DNA of 57,990 bases from an uncultured Prevotellaceae bacterium (lineage in GTDB: Bacteria; Bacteroidota; Bacteroidia; Bacteroidales; Bacteroidaceae). A program made the translations under genes and the position numbers. The stretch covers positions 1 to 57,990 of the forward strand of contig CADBAP010000006.1 of NCBI GenBank assembly GCA_902792685.1, written 5' to 3'. The notes below the pieces were generated by a model, which saw nothing but the letters and a program-made list of their open reading frames with translations, was not told where the DNA came from and searched no databases. This document shows positions 1 through 8,510 of this stretch, piece after piece; the stretch's first letter is position 1, and each line of letters opens with the position of its first letter.

Positions 1-637
1 CGGCAAACTGTCATTCGCTTCCGCATCTTGATAATACGGACAGTTCTGCTTGTGGGCTTCGCCTGTCTTCAGGTTTACATCGCAAAAGATGCAATATGCT
101 TCTTCGACACTCGGATTCAGGCTTTCAATAGCCGTGATCAGCGCCTCTATCTCCTGCTTGGAACCGAAAGGCAGGATGAAGCCGGGATGACGGTTTTTAT
201 CCTTGTCGACGATAGGTGCAACACTAAGATATACAGCATCATCACCCACGAACATCATCTGCGTATAAGCCTCCACATGGGCATCCTTCATGTTGTGATA
301 CTCCGGTTCTGGTGGTGTACCTATATCAAACCATGCCGTCACGTTCTTGAACAGGTGCTTTCGTCTCCCACCACAGCCCTGCCTTGTCAGCAAGAGAACG
401 CAGTTCCTTGACAAATGCCGGGATGTGCTTACTCGATAAACGTATTCCAACGATTGGGATATATTGGTAGAGCGACTGTCCGTAGATCAGGCAGTCGAAG
501 TTGTCGCCTTTGATGTTCTCAGCCGATACGCCGTAATCGCGGTCTGTTACCGACGAGTGCCACGACTTGTATTTCTGTGCCTGAATGGTCAGCATACAAG
601 TTACGGCTATTGCTGTGGTTAATAAGAATCGTTTCAT
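1..637 (-). pseudogene. Secreted hypothetical protein, apparently frameshifted and cut by the window edge
   Basis: The first part (637 to 326) is a 103-residue frame with a clear signal peptide (MKRFLLTTAIAVTCMLTIQAQ). It ends at a stop soon after LWWETKAP. In the next frame the strand stays open without a stop from before this point to the window edge. That frame reads KHLFKNVTAWFDIGTPPEPE, later FILPFGSKQEIEALITAIES and a Cys-containing stretch (YCIFCDVN...NCPYY), which looks like real protein. I infer one gene broken by a single-base shift near positions 355-365. It could instead be a sequencing error, or the downstream frame could start at the ATG at 291. The start overlaps the stop of the upstream small membrane gene by ATGA, so the two are probably translated together. 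I recognise no family. Confidence 0.6.
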
Positions 638-828
638 AATGTATCGTTATACTCTTGTAGCTTTTCTTTCATCAGTTCCTCATAAATCTCCATTGACGAC
701 TTACCTTCCTCCAAGCCCTTCGTAATAGGATCTTTCTCCACGACATTAGGCTTCCTTTCCGGCTCAATCATTACTCCGACGAAAAGTGCCACTACCACGA
801 CGGTGGTCCAAATGATGATCTTCCTCAT
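634..828 (-). CDS. Small single-pass membrane protein, unknown function
   Basis: 64 residues. Residues 3-21 (KIIIWTTVVVVALFVGVMI) form one transmembrane segment or uncleaved signal anchor. The rest is a charged tail (EPERKPNVVEKDPITKGLEE...) that looks helical. The stop overlaps the start of the following secreted gene by four bases, so the pair is likely an operon. No family recognised. Confidence 0.5.
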   Translation of the reverse strand: MRKIIIWTTVVVVALFVGVMIEPERKPNVVEKDPITKGLEEGKSSMEIYEELMKEKLQEYNDTL

Positions 829-865
829 ACTCCTTTCTTCCTTCTCTCCTTACTCCTTTATTCCA

Positions 866-900
866 TGTTCCCTCCCCTTGGGAGGGTTAGGGAGGGGTCT
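866..900. repeat. GC-rich palindromic repeat (family A), intergenic copy
   Basis: Inverted CCCTCCCC / GGGAGGGT arms followed by a second G-rich run. It is one of many copies in this window. Other intergenic copies are near 1837-1868, 4141-4166, 5407-5440, 10547-10612, 13259-13300, 15116-15150, 21428-21455, 23056-23094 and 57641-57672. Further copies lie inside genes. It may act as a weak terminator, but the family is repetitive DNA first. Confidence 0.75.
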
Positions 901-1755
901 TTATTTATACTCCACCTTCGCCTGCTCACCCTTATAGGCTACGGGGTATTTGATTGTCGGCTTGCAACCTTTGGCCAAGATGATCTTCTTCAACATGCGG
1001 CAGTCGCTCAGATCCACTTCCTTCAGTTTCTTGCAAGCACTCAAGTCAACTGTTTCGGCATAACTTGTTCCTGCATGGAAATACTCCAGGTTGGGGAAGT
1101 ACTTCAGGTCGTCATAGTTCTTGATGAAGCGGATAAAACTCTTGAAGCACATCAGGCTGAGTTCTTTCACCGCCGCAGCCTCTTCAACGGTAACTTGTTT
1201 GTCTTTGTTGGTATCTACCGTTTTCAGCCAGTCGATGCAGAAATCGCGGATGCCGTCGTCTTTAAATACGATGAAGTCCGTTGATTCGGTCTGCTGAGGG
1301 GCAGCAGAATCTTCTTCCACCCAGGCCTCCACTTTGATGGGTTCTCTTGTGGGGTCTTGGCCTGTGATTTCCGGAGCCGATTCACATCCGAAGATCAATT
1401 TCTTCAGCCAAAGAGCGCTGCTCACATTCACCAATTTCAGCTTCTTCAGCATGTGCAGATCGATAACCTCCAGCGGCGTGTTGCCTACCGAGAACATCTC
1501 CAGGTTGGGGAAATACTTCAGGAAGTCATAGTTCTCAATCACGTTCGAGCGTCCGCCGCGGTCGAGTCCCAACTTCGTGGCAGCTGCCGCCTCTGCATAG
1601 GTCACGATACCGTCTTTGTTGGTGTCGCAGATATCGAAACATTGCGAGAAGATATTGTCGCTCTCTATTTTAATAAAGGTGTCGTTGGCATCTTGTGCCT
1701 GTACAGTCATCAAACCTGTAACGGCAAATGCTGTGGTTAAAATATATTTTTTCAT
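901..1755 (-). CDS. Secreted EF-hand / leucine-rich repeat protein
   Basis: 284 residues with a signal peptide (MKKYILTTAFAVTGLMTVQAQ). The mature protein holds two similar halves. Each starts with a calcium-loop-like motif, DTNKDGIVTYAEA near residue 44 and DTNKDKQVTVEEA near 180. Each continues with a leucine-rich segment (LKYFPNLEMFSVGNTPLEVIDL... and LKYFPNLEYFHAGTSYAETV...). The D-x-N-x-D-x-x-V-T-x-x-E pattern fits EF-hand or dockerin-like calcium binding. The rest resembles short bacterial LRRs, probably a surface or periplasmic binding role. It arose by internal duplication. No catalytic residues seen. Confidence 0.7.
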   Translation of the reverse strand: MKKYILTTAFAVTGLMTVQAQDANDTFIKIESDNIFSQCFDICDTNKDGIVTYAEAAAATKLGLDRGGRSNVIENYDFLKYFPNLEMFSVGNTPLEVIDLHMLKKLKLVNVSSALWLKKLIFGCESAPEITGQDPTREPIKVEAWVEEDSAAPQQTESTDFIVFKDDGIRDFCIDWLKTVDTNKDKQVTVEEAAAVKELSLMCFKSFIRFIKNYDDLKYFPNLEYFHAGTSYAETVDLSACKKLKEVDLSDCRMLKKIILAKGCKPTIKYPVAYKGEQAKVEYK

Positions 1756-1868
1756 AATGATTGGTCGTTTGGGAAATTGGTCGTTTGGTCGTTTAGGAAT
1801 GTTACTTCCTCTCCTTTACTCCTTACTCCTTTAAATGCCCCTCCCCTTGGGAGGGGATAGGGGTGGGG

Positions 1869-2183
1869 TCAATCATTCGTATGAATGGTACCACGACCGA
1901 GACAGCGTGTGCAGAGCACGCGGCCCTTTCCGTCACAAACACGGCACTCATTATAACCTGTGCCGTCACAAACACCGCAGGTGTATGTACTTCCTTTATA
2001 ATCTACTACACCGGAGCCACCACACTTGATACATGCACAACGGGGGTTGCCGTTACAGTTCGGACATGACAGACTTCCGCTACCGCCACAACTATCACAG
2101 GTACGTTCGCCTGTTATCGTAAAACTCATGGCTATCATTGCTATTGCTACAACAACAAATGACTTAAATACTGACTTTTTCAT
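1869..2183 (-). CDS. Secreted CxxCxGxG zinc-ribbon protein
   Basis: 104 residues. After a signal peptide (to about residue 25) the whole mature part is built of CxxC pairs spaced as in the DnaJ central zinc domain: CDSCGGSG, CPNCNGN, CIKCGGSG, CGVCDGTG, CRVCDGKG, CTRCLGRG. There is no J domain. It resembles the next gene upstream (2263-2682), so the two are tandem paralogues. Zinc-stabilised folding outside the cytoplasm is an inference; function unknown. Confidence 0.7.
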   Translation of the reverse strand: MKKSVFKSFVVVAIAMIAMSFTITGERTCDSCGGSGSLSCPNCNGNPRCACIKCGGSGVVDYKGSTYTCGVCDGTGYNECRVCDGKGRVLCTRCLGRGTIHTND

Positions 2184-2262
2184 AACTATATTTTTTTAAT
2201 TATCAATTAGCAAAACTAACAACTTAACTACTTAACTTCTTTAACTTCTTAACTACTAAGCC

Positions 2263-2682
2263 TTAAATTCTTCCTGCTGCGATACACTCCGGACAGCGCC
2301 AGTCCTTAACACCGTCGCCTCCGCAATGCCAGCAACTACCATAACCCTCGCCATTGCAACGACTGCACTTCAGATAACCTCTATGACCTTTGCAAGCTTC
2401 ACATTGGAAGGTTTTCTGACCGCCGCAGTTGTAGCAAACTTGGTCGCCACGCATACCGGTGCCGTCACAATAGCCGCACTTCAGTTCGCCCGATCCCTGA
2501 CAATGGTAGCAATCTACTTGTCCGCTGCCTAAGCAGTCATCACATTTCCAACTGCCTTTTCCCTGACAAGGAAGACAGGTTTCATGGATAACTCCTTCAC
2601 CACCACAACGACTACAACTTTGTGCATTCGCTGTCAATACACCTATTACTATTACTGTGAAAAATAATGCTACTCGTTTCAT
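2263..2682 (-). CDS. Secreted DnaJ-type zinc-ribbon repeat protein
   Basis: 139 residues from the ATG at 2682. The longer frame reaching 2754 adds 24 residues without signal character, while MKRVALFFTVIVIGVLTANAQ is a normal signal peptide, so the inner start is preferred. The mature part has eight or more CxxC motifs (CSRCGGEG, CDDCLGSG, CYHCQGSG, CGYCDGTG, CYNCGGQ, CEACKGHRG, CSRCNGEG, CWHCGGDG). This is more than the four of a DnaJ zinc domain. It is a paralogue of the 1869-2183 protein. Role unknown; a rigid zinc-bound extracytoplasmic rod is a guess. Confidence 0.7.
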   Translation of the reverse strand: MKRVALFFTVIVIGVLTANAQSCSRCGGEGVIHETCLPCQGKGSWKCDDCLGSGQVDCYHCQGSGELKCGYCDGTGMRGDQVCYNCGGQKTFQCEACKGHRGYLKCSRCNGEGYGSCWHCGGDGVKDWRCPECIAAGRI

Positions 2683-2850
2683 ATCTTCATTGGTTTTTAG
2701 GTTAATAATCAATTTTCTGTTGGCAAAGATAAGGCTTTTATCAATAACATCCAAAAAGAAATTCCCTAAAGATGTATAGGAAATTCCCTAAAATGTAGAT
2801 AATTTCCCTATTTGGGTATCATTTCGTCCATATTTTGCAATAAAAATAAA

Positions 2851-2897
2851 AAATTCTCAATTCTCAATTCTCAATTCTCAATTAATTTGTATCTTTG
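2851..2897 (+). promoter_or_regulatory. Tandem ATTCTCA repeat and -7 element of the peptidase gene
   Basis: About four copies of a 7-bp unit (attctca) end just before TATCTTTG at 2890-2897, a good match to the Bacteroidetes TAnnTTTG box. It lies about 35 bp before the ATG at 2933. No convincing TTTG box was found at the usual distance, so the -33 side may be occupied by the tandem repeat. Confidence 0.5.
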
Positions 2898-2932
2898 CAA
2901 TCAAATATTCAAATTCTAAACCTACATTACAA

Positions 2933-4138
2933 ATGAAGAAACTATTATTCTTAGCGCTCTTCGCAGTATTGGCGATTGGCGCACAGGCACAGGACGAAAA
3001 GAAAGACTCTGCAGACAGTAAGAAACCTGTGTTTACGACCATTAAAGAGTTACCTATCACCAGTATCAAGGATCAGAACCGTTCAGGTACGTGTTGGGCG
3101 TATTCTACCCTCTCCTTCTTTGAGAGCGAAATTCTGAAGAAGACAGGCAAGACCTACGACCTCTGCGAAATGTTCGTGGCCAACAAAGACTATCTGGAGC
3201 GTGCCGTACTGACCGTTCGCATGCATGGCGACAGCCAGTTCTCACAAGGCGGTAGTGCCGGTGACGTGCTCATCATCATGAAGCAGCACGGTATCTGCCC
3301 TGAGAATGCGATGCCTGCACCAGGCACCTTACAGGGCGACTCATTGGCAAACTTCAACGAGTTCTTCTCCATCATGGAGCCATACGTGGAAGCTGTTGCC
3401 AAGAACAAAGCCAAGAAAATCAGCAACCAGTGGAAAGAAGGTCTGCAAGGTATCATCGACGCCTATCTGGGCAAAGCGCCTGAAACCTTCACCTATGAAG
3501 GCAAGACCTATACCCCGCAGTCCTTTATGGCAAGTCTTGGCCTCAACCTCGACGACTATGTCAGCATCACCAGCTACACACACCATCCTTTCTACACCAA
3601 ATTTGCTGTAGAAGTACAGGACAACTGGCGCTGGGACCAGAGCTACAACGTGCCGATGGACGAGATGATGCGCATCATCGACAACGCCATCGACAACGGA
3701 TATACCGTAGCTTGGGGCGGTGACGTATCAGAAGAAGGCTTCACCCGTCAGGGTCTCGCTATTCTCTACGACACAAAGGCTGCTCAGTCGCTGACTGGCA
3801 GCGATGCAGCCCGTTGGCTGAAGCTCACTGCCACCGAGAAGAAGAACAAGCTCGCTTCACTCGGCGTTGACGCTCCTGAGGTTGTTCCCACACAGGAATA
3901 CCGTCAGCAGGGCTTCGACAACTGGGAGCTGACCGACGATCACGGTATGCACATCTTCGGTATTGCCAAAGACCAGAACGGCAAGGAGTACTACATGGTG
4001 AAAAACTCATGGGGTGAGTACGGCGACTACAAAGGCATCTGGTACATGACCAAAGCCTATATCGCAGGCAAGACGATGGACTTCCTCGTCAACAAGAACG
4101 CCATTCCGAAGGATATCCGCAAGAAGCTGGGCATCTAA
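2933..4138 (+). CDS. Secreted C1B-family cysteine peptidase (bleomycin hydrolase/PepC-like)
   Basis: 401 residues with a signal peptide (MKKLLFLALFAVLAIGAQAQ). The papain-fold triad is visible: Cys54 in NRSGTCWAYSTLSFFESE, His near 340 in DDHGMHIFGIAKD, and Asn near 358 in MVKNSWGEYG. The insert and spacing fit aminopeptidase C / bleomycin hydrolase rather than plain papain. Cytoplasmic PepC has no signal peptide, whereas Bacteroidales often carry such exported versions. A likely role is trimming peptides in the periplasm. It is a single-gene unit with its own promoter and a strong terminator. Confidence 0.88.
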   Translation: MKKLLFLALFAVLAIGAQAQDEKKDSADSKKPVFTTIKELPITSIKDQNRSGTCWAYSTLSFFESEILKKTGKTYDLCEMFVANKDYLERAVLTVRMHGDSQFSQGGSAGDVLIIMKQHGICPENAMPAPGTLQGDSLANFNEFFSIMEPYVEAVAKNKAKKISNQWKEGLQGIIDAYLGKAPETFTYEGKTYTPQSFMASLGLNLDDYVSITSYTHHPFYTKFAVEVQDNWRWDQSYNVPMDEMMRIIDNAIDNGYTVAWGGDVSEEGFTRQGLAILYDTKAAQSLTGSDAARWLKLTATEKKNKLASLGVDAPEVVPTQEYRQQGFDNWELTDDHGMHIFGIAKDQNGKEYYMVKNSWGEYGDYKGIWYMTKAYIAGKTMDFLVNKNAIPKDIRKKLGI

Positions 4139-4231
4139 CGACCCCATCCCTCCCAAGAGAGGGAGTATGGAAGACTTTCAAAAGGAAAAGCATCTATATA
4201 ATAAATAGAAACCAGAAATTATCCTACCATC

Positions 4232-4272
4232 CTGCACCTAAGCTGATTATCAAACAGTTAGGTGCAGTTTTT
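4232..4272 (+). terminator. Rho-independent terminator of the C1B peptidase gene
   Basis: Perfect 10-bp stem, CTGCACCTAA (4232-4241) with TTAGGTGCAG (4258-4267), followed by TTTTTCTTT. Copies of ATCCTGCACCT recur just downstream (4281, 4305), so part of the stem belongs to a short local repeat. Confidence 0.8.
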
Positions 4273-4390
4273 CTTTATTTATCCTGCACCTTATCCTGCT
4301 TTTTATCCTGCACCTAAACCACCGATTTTTTTCGCAGATGATGCCGATTAAACTGTTTTAAACAAATTACCAGAAATATTCCAAAAATCT

Positions 4391-4486
4391 GGTAATGACA
4401 TTACCAAGCCTCGGTAATCACGTTACCAAAGCCTGGTAATCACGTTACCAAAGCCCGGTAATCACGTTACCAAATAACGGTAACTG
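4391..4486. repeat. 22-bp tandem array of GGTAAT...TTACC palindromes
   Basis: Units begin at 4391, 4413, 4435, 4457 and 4479 (partial), an exact 22-bp period. Each unit is itself a palindrome (GGTAATCACGTTACC) plus an AAAGCC-type spacer. A further inverted partner (ATTACCAGA at 4366-4374 with TCTGGTAAT at 4388-4396) lies on the left. The array sits in the space between two convergent genes. Confidence 0.85.
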
Positions 4487-4573
4487 TACTTTTAAAGCCT
4501 CCACCCTTTCGGATGAAGGCTTTCGGAGATATATTGACTTTATCAGAAGATAAAGGTTATGAATCAATTTGCA

Positions 4574-5254
4574 TTACCGGCGACCGCCGAACGTACCCTT
4601 GGATGAGCTGTTGTTGACTGGAGCCTTTGCCGTAGCACTTCCGAAGGAACTGTTGTTTCTGTTAGAAGAAACAGAACCGAAGGAAGTAGTGCCGTGAGAA
4701 GTCGAAGGCCTGTTGTTGGTCGATGGCTTCAGCGTGCCCGTATGATAATTCTTCGAAGTAGTGCTTGCATAATGGTTTCTCGGAGCCGGACCTGCGTGGT
4801 GAGTCTTCGGAGCATTGGAATGCCAATTGACCTGTCCTCTCACACTCGGACCACGATAAGCATGATAGGCCGTTGGGTGTGGACGATAGTAATGATGTCT
4901 GTCGGTATATGTGTGATAGACCACAAAGGTAAAGGTGTTGTTGCTCCAGTTTACAGGACGATAGAAGTAGTTGATTGACAGGTACTTGTCGTACTGATAA
5001 GCTGAGAGAATATAACGCAGCTCAGTATTGCGGTGCGTCCAATAAGCGCCATAGAGATTACTGCCTGAGGTAATCGCCATCAGATAGTCGAGATTGACTT
5101 TATAGACATCCTCATACTGGCTGTCGGAAAGAACCAGCTCGTAGGCCATCTTGTCGGTGAGGAACAAAGCTTCGTCGCGAGCCTCTGAGTATGTCATCGC
5201 TTTGGCGGAAACAACTATCGTTGTCAGCATCGCCAGAATCATCATCTTTTTCAT
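4574..5254 (-). CDS. Secreted hypothetical protein with low-complexity C-terminus
   Basis: 226 residues with a signal peptide (MKKMMILAMLTTIVVSAKA). Residues 20-90 form a helical region (YSEARDEALFLTDKMAYELVLSD..., about 'DSQYEDVYKVNLDYLM'). A Tyr/His-rich stretch follows (TYTDRHHYYRPHPTAYHAYR), then a Ser/Thr/Asn/Gly-rich tail ending in GGRR. The helical part resembles conserved but unnamed Bacteroidales periplasmic proteins. The tail looks disordered and cell-envelope associated. A CAAAGTAA element at 5328-5335 (minus strand TTACTTTG) is a plausible -7 box. Confidence 0.6.
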   Translation of the reverse strand: MKKMMILAMLTTIVVSAKAMTYSEARDEALFLTDKMAYELVLSDSQYEDVYKVNLDYLMAITSGSNLYGAYWTHRNTELRYILSAYQYDKYLSINYFYRPVNWSNNTFTFVVYHTYTDRHHYYRPHPTAYHAYRGPSVRGQVNWHSNAPKTHHAGPAPRNHYASTTSKNYHTGTLKPSTNNRPSTSHGTTSFGSVSSNRNNSSFGSATAKAPVNNSSSKGTFGGRR

Positions 5255-5406
5255 AATTGTACGTTTTAAATGTTAGACGATCTTTTTTCAACGCTTCCGT
5301 CTTTCGACAGGATTTGTTTTCTGGTGGCAAAGTAACGACATTTTCCACACGTGGCGAAAGGAAAAATCCTAATTTGCAAGAGGATTTTCCCTAAACTTGA
5401 GAGGAA

Positions 5407-5440
5407 GCCCCCTCCAACCTCCCCCCTGAGGGGAGGCTTT
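5407..5440. repeat. GC-rich palindromic repeat between two minus-strand genes
   Basis: AAGCCCCCTCC and a matching G-rich arm ending AGGCTTTG enclose CCCCCTGAGGGG. A family A copy placed just after the LD-carboxypeptidase gene, where it could serve as a terminator hairpin on the minus strand. Confidence 0.55.
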
Positions 5441-5471
5441 GTTTCCTCCCTATCCCTTAAAAGAAACTTGA

Positions 5472-6545
5472 TTATTTTGGAGAATCGTGAGCGTATGATT
5501 GCGGCTCTCCGTCGATATCGAACTGCAAAGTGGCACCATCGCTGCGCACATCCAATGTCACAGGAGCACCCATCATCAGGGGCAGGTTCACATCGCCGTG
5601 ACCGCCAGGGAAACCGCAGAGGACCGGGATATTGTATTTTTTCAGGTATTCACAGAGCATCGCTTCCACGCTCTCGTAGGTAAACTCATTGCCGCAATCT
5701 ATAAATTCGCCGAGGATAACACCACGACAGCGCGACAGCACGCCGTTCATCATCAGAATATTGAACTGGCGGTCGATATTATGCATCGATTCCTCTACTT
5801 CCTCTATGAACAGGATGATGTCGGGATGAGCTGTGGCATCGGCCTGCGAACCCAGATTGGGTGCAAATGTACAGAGGTTGCCACCCACAAGCACTCCTTT
5901 TGCCTTTCCCGTGATGTTCTGCGGATGAGCAGGCAACTCATATCGTGCCACCTTCCCCATCAGCATATCGCGCATCAAGGTGCTAGTATCATCGGTACCA
6001 CCTTTAGCTAGGAACGAACACATGGTACCGTGAATGCTCATCACGCCTGCGTTCTGCCACAGGCCGTGAAAGGTGGTGATATCGCTGAAGCCCACAATCC
6101 ATTTGGGTGATGCCGCCAACTCGCGCAGGGTAAGTTCGTTGATCATCTGAATGCTGCCGTAGCCGCCACGATTGCAGATGATGGCTTTGACAGACGGATC
6201 GCTCAACGCCCAACGCATATCGCTCACACGCTCAGCAACGGTGCCGGCATACTGACCCACAAACTGCTTACCTACATTCGGTCCGATAACGGGTTCCAAG
6301 CCCCAGGAGCGCAACACGTCAGCCGCTTTCGTCACATTCTCCATCGATGTGAAATACGACGGTGAGATGAGTGCCACTTTATCGCCGGCTTCCAGATAGT
6401 CGGGTTTCACGCAGTTGAGCCGTTGCATCGCATGCTGGCTCGCGTTCTCTAATTTCCTACTGGAAGAACAAGATATCAACAACACACTACTTGCGATTAA
6501 CAACGCAAATTTCGCTCCCATTTTTACTCCCATTTTTACTCCCAT
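5472..6545 (-). CDS. LD-carboxypeptidase (peptidase S66), lipoprotein
   Basis: 357 residues. The N-terminus holds a lipobox (LLISCSSS, Cys26). The S66 fold is clear: GDKVALISPSYF at 54-65, ICNRGGYGSIQMI near 123, the Ser nucleophile region IVGFSDITTFHG (Ser154), FIEEVEES with the catalytic Glu, and GFPGGHGDVN with the His. It should remove the terminal D-residue from muropeptide tetrapeptides in the periplasm, for wall recycling. The exact start is unclear because the 5' end is a 12-bp repeat giving MGVKMGVKMGAK, with two ATA-variant units further upstream. Confidence 0.9.
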   Translation of the reverse strand: MGVKMGVKMGAKFALLIASSVLLISCSSSRKLENASQHAMQRLNCVKPDYLEAGDKVALISPSYFTSMENVTKAADVLRSWGLEPVIGPNVGKQFVGQYAGTVAERVSDMRWALSDPSVKAIICNRGGYGSIQMINELTLRELAASPKWIVGFSDITTFHGLWQNAGVMSIHGTMCSFLAKGGTDDTSTLMRDMLMGKVARYELPAHPQNITGKAKGVLVGGNLCTFAPNLGSQADATAHPDIILFIEEVEESMHNIDRQFNILMMNGVLSRCRGVILGEFIDCGNEFTYESVEAMLCEYLKKYNIPVLCGFPGGHGDVNLPLMMGAPVTLDVRSDGATLQFDIDGEPQSYAHDSPK

Positions 6546-6577
6546 TTTTACTCCTATTTTTACTCCTATTTATAATA
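6519..6577. repeat. 12-bp tandem repeat spanning the LD-carboxypeptidase start
   Basis: Five near-identical 12-bp units (minus strand AAAAATGGGAGT; two upstream units have ATA in place of ATG). Three units carry the in-frame start codons that give MGVKMGVKMGAK. As 12 is a multiple of three, unit gain or loss keeps the frame. The same sequence recurs near 32763-32790 and at 33621-33645. Confidence 0.8.
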
Positions 6578-6785
6578 TTTCCCCACAAAGATAATCATTT
6601 TTTCCAAGTCGGAAAGTAAAAAAAATAAAAAAATTATCGATTTATGATGGTTCTTTGCATAGATATTCGTAATTTTACACACCTTTTTATATTGGGGACA
6701 TGTTGACTATTGGCAAATAACGACCAGAAAACTGCCGAAATCCCCGATAAGCCAGGAGCTGAAAAGAAAATAAAAAACGATATAA

Positions 6786-8510
6786 ATGCATTTCAAATGG
6801 AATTACGAACCACCTACATCAGAACAAAGACAAGCGGCTAAGGAGCTGGGCGAAAAGCTCAGCATCAGTCCTATTCTCGCATCTCTGCTCATCCGTCGGG
6901 GCATCTCTACGGAGTCTGAGGCGAAAAGGTTCTTCCGTCCACAATTGTCAGACCTCATCAATCCTTTCCTCATGAAGGATATGTATGTGGCGGTGGACAG
7001 GCTGAACGATGCAATGGGACGCAAAGAGCGCATTCTTGTCTATGGTGACTACGACGTAGATGGTTGTACGGCAGTAGCATTGGTCTATAAGTTCCTGCGC
7101 CAGTACTATTCCAACATCGACTACTACATTCCCGACCGTTACGACGAGGGATATGGAGTCAGCCGCAAGGGATTGGAATATGCGAAGGAAACAGGTGTTA
7201 AACTCATTATCATCCTCGATTGCGGCATCAAGGCAATCGATGAAATTGCCTATGCCAAGACGTTGGGCATAGACTTTATCATCTGCGATCACCACGTGCC
7301 CGACGAGGAGATGCCACCCGCTGTGGCTATCCTCAACCCCAAGCGCGAGGACGACAGTTATCCGTTCAAGCACCTCTGTGGTTGCGGTGTGGGCTTTAAG
7401 TTCATGCAGGCATTTGCCAAGAACAACGGCATCCCGTTCTCACAACTCATTCCCCTACTCGACTTCTGCGCCGTCAGCATCGCTGCCGACCTGGTACCAG
7501 TGACGGATGAGAACCGCATTCTGGCTTTTCATGGTCTGAAACAGTTGAACCAGAACCCGAATATCGGTCTGAAAGCCATCATCGATGTGTGCGGACTGAA
7601 CGGCAGGGAGCTTTCGATGAGCGATATCACATTCAAGATAGGACCGCGCATCAATGCCTCCGGACGCATGGAGAACGGCAAGGAGAGTGTGGATCTGCTG
7701 GTTGAGCGTGACTTTGCTCATGCGCTGACGGCTGCCAAGCACATCGACCTGTATAATGAACAGCGCAAGGGTGTGGACCGACAGATGACGGAAGAAGCCA
7801 ACGAGATTGTGGCACGACTGGAGAGTCAGCAGCATCGCACAAGTATCGTGCTTTATGACGAAAACTGGAAAAAAGGCGTGGTGGGCATCGTGGCCTCACG
7901 ACTGACGGAAATCTACTTCCGTCCGACCATCGTGCTGACGCGCGATGATAATCTGGCTACCGGTTCTGCACGCAGCGTTGCCGGATTCGATGTCTATGCA
8001 GCCATCAAGAGCTGTCGCGACCTGCTGTTGAACTTCGGCGGACACACCTATGCTGCAGGCCTGACGTTGAAATGGGACGATGTAGTGAAGTTCCGTGACC
8101 GTTTCCAGCAGTATGTCGATGAGCATATCCAACCCGAACAAACGGAAGCCCTTCTTGAAATCGATGCAGAGATTGACTTCCAGGATATCACCAAACGACT
8201 GCATAACGATCTGAAAAGGTTTGCGCCGTTCGGTCCTGGCAATCCGAAACCACTTTTCTGCACACGCGATGTCTATGACTTCGGCACCAGCAAGGTGGTA
8301 GGACGCGAGCAGGAGCACATCAAACTGGAACTCATCGATTCCAAATCGAGCAACGTGATGAACGGTATTGCCTTCGGACAGAGCGCATCGGCACGCTACA
8401 TCAAGTCGCGCCGTTCGTTCGACATCGCTTATACCATCGAAGACAACACCTACAAACGTGGGGCTATCCAACTGCACATTGAAGACATTTGTCCGACGGA
8501 AGAAGAGTAA
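6786..8510 (+). CDS. recJ: Single-stranded-DNA-specific exonuclease RecJ
   Basis: 574 residues, normal RecJ length. Signature metal-binding motifs of the DHH superfamily are present: YGDYDVDG at 86-93, ILDCG near 144-147, ICDHH at 166-170 and NPKRED. A DHHA1-type domain (GPRINASGRM... and ATGSARS..., LLNFGGHTYAAGL) and the C-terminal OB-like part follow. It degrades ssDNA 5' to 3' in recombination and mismatch repair, in the cytoplasm. Its stop overlaps the recQ start (TAATG), so the two are translationally coupled, which suits RecJ acting with RecQ in gap repair. Confidence 0.96.
   Translation: MHFKWNYEPPTSEQRQAAKELGEKLSISPILASLLIRRGISTESEAKRFFRPQLSDLINPFLMKDMYVAVDRLNDAMGRKERILVYGDYDVDGCTAVALVYKFLRQYYSNIDYYIPDRYDEGYGVSRKGLEYAKETGVKLIIILDCGIKAIDEIAYAKTLGIDFIICDHHVPDEEMPPAVAILNPKREDDSYPFKHLCGCGVGFKFMQAFAKNNGIPFSQLIPLLDFCAVSIAADLVPVTDENRILAFHGLKQLNQNPNIGLKAIIDVCGLNGRELSMSDITFKIGPRINASGRMENGKESVDLLVERDFAHALTAAKHIDLYNEQRKGVDRQMTEEANEIVARLESQQHRTSIVLYDENWKKGVVGIVASRLTEIYFRPTIVLTRDDNLATGSARSVAGFDVYAAIKSCRDLLLNFGGHTYAAGLTLKWDDVVKFRDRFQQYVDEHIQPEQTEALLEIDAEIDFQDITKRLHNDLKRFAPFGPGNPKPLFCTRDVYDFGTSKVVGREQEHIKLELIDSKSSNVMNGIAFGQSASARYIKSRRSFDIAYTIEDNTYKRGAIQLHIEDICPTEEE

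Noticed and set aside
2683..2754. N-terminal extension of the zinc-ribbon protein
   Set aside because: The signal peptide begins at the inner ATG (2682); the upstream residues are not conserved-looking.
4391..4486. CRISPR array
   Set aside because: Period of 22 bp leaves no unique spacers; the units are contiguous palindromes, and no cas genes are present.
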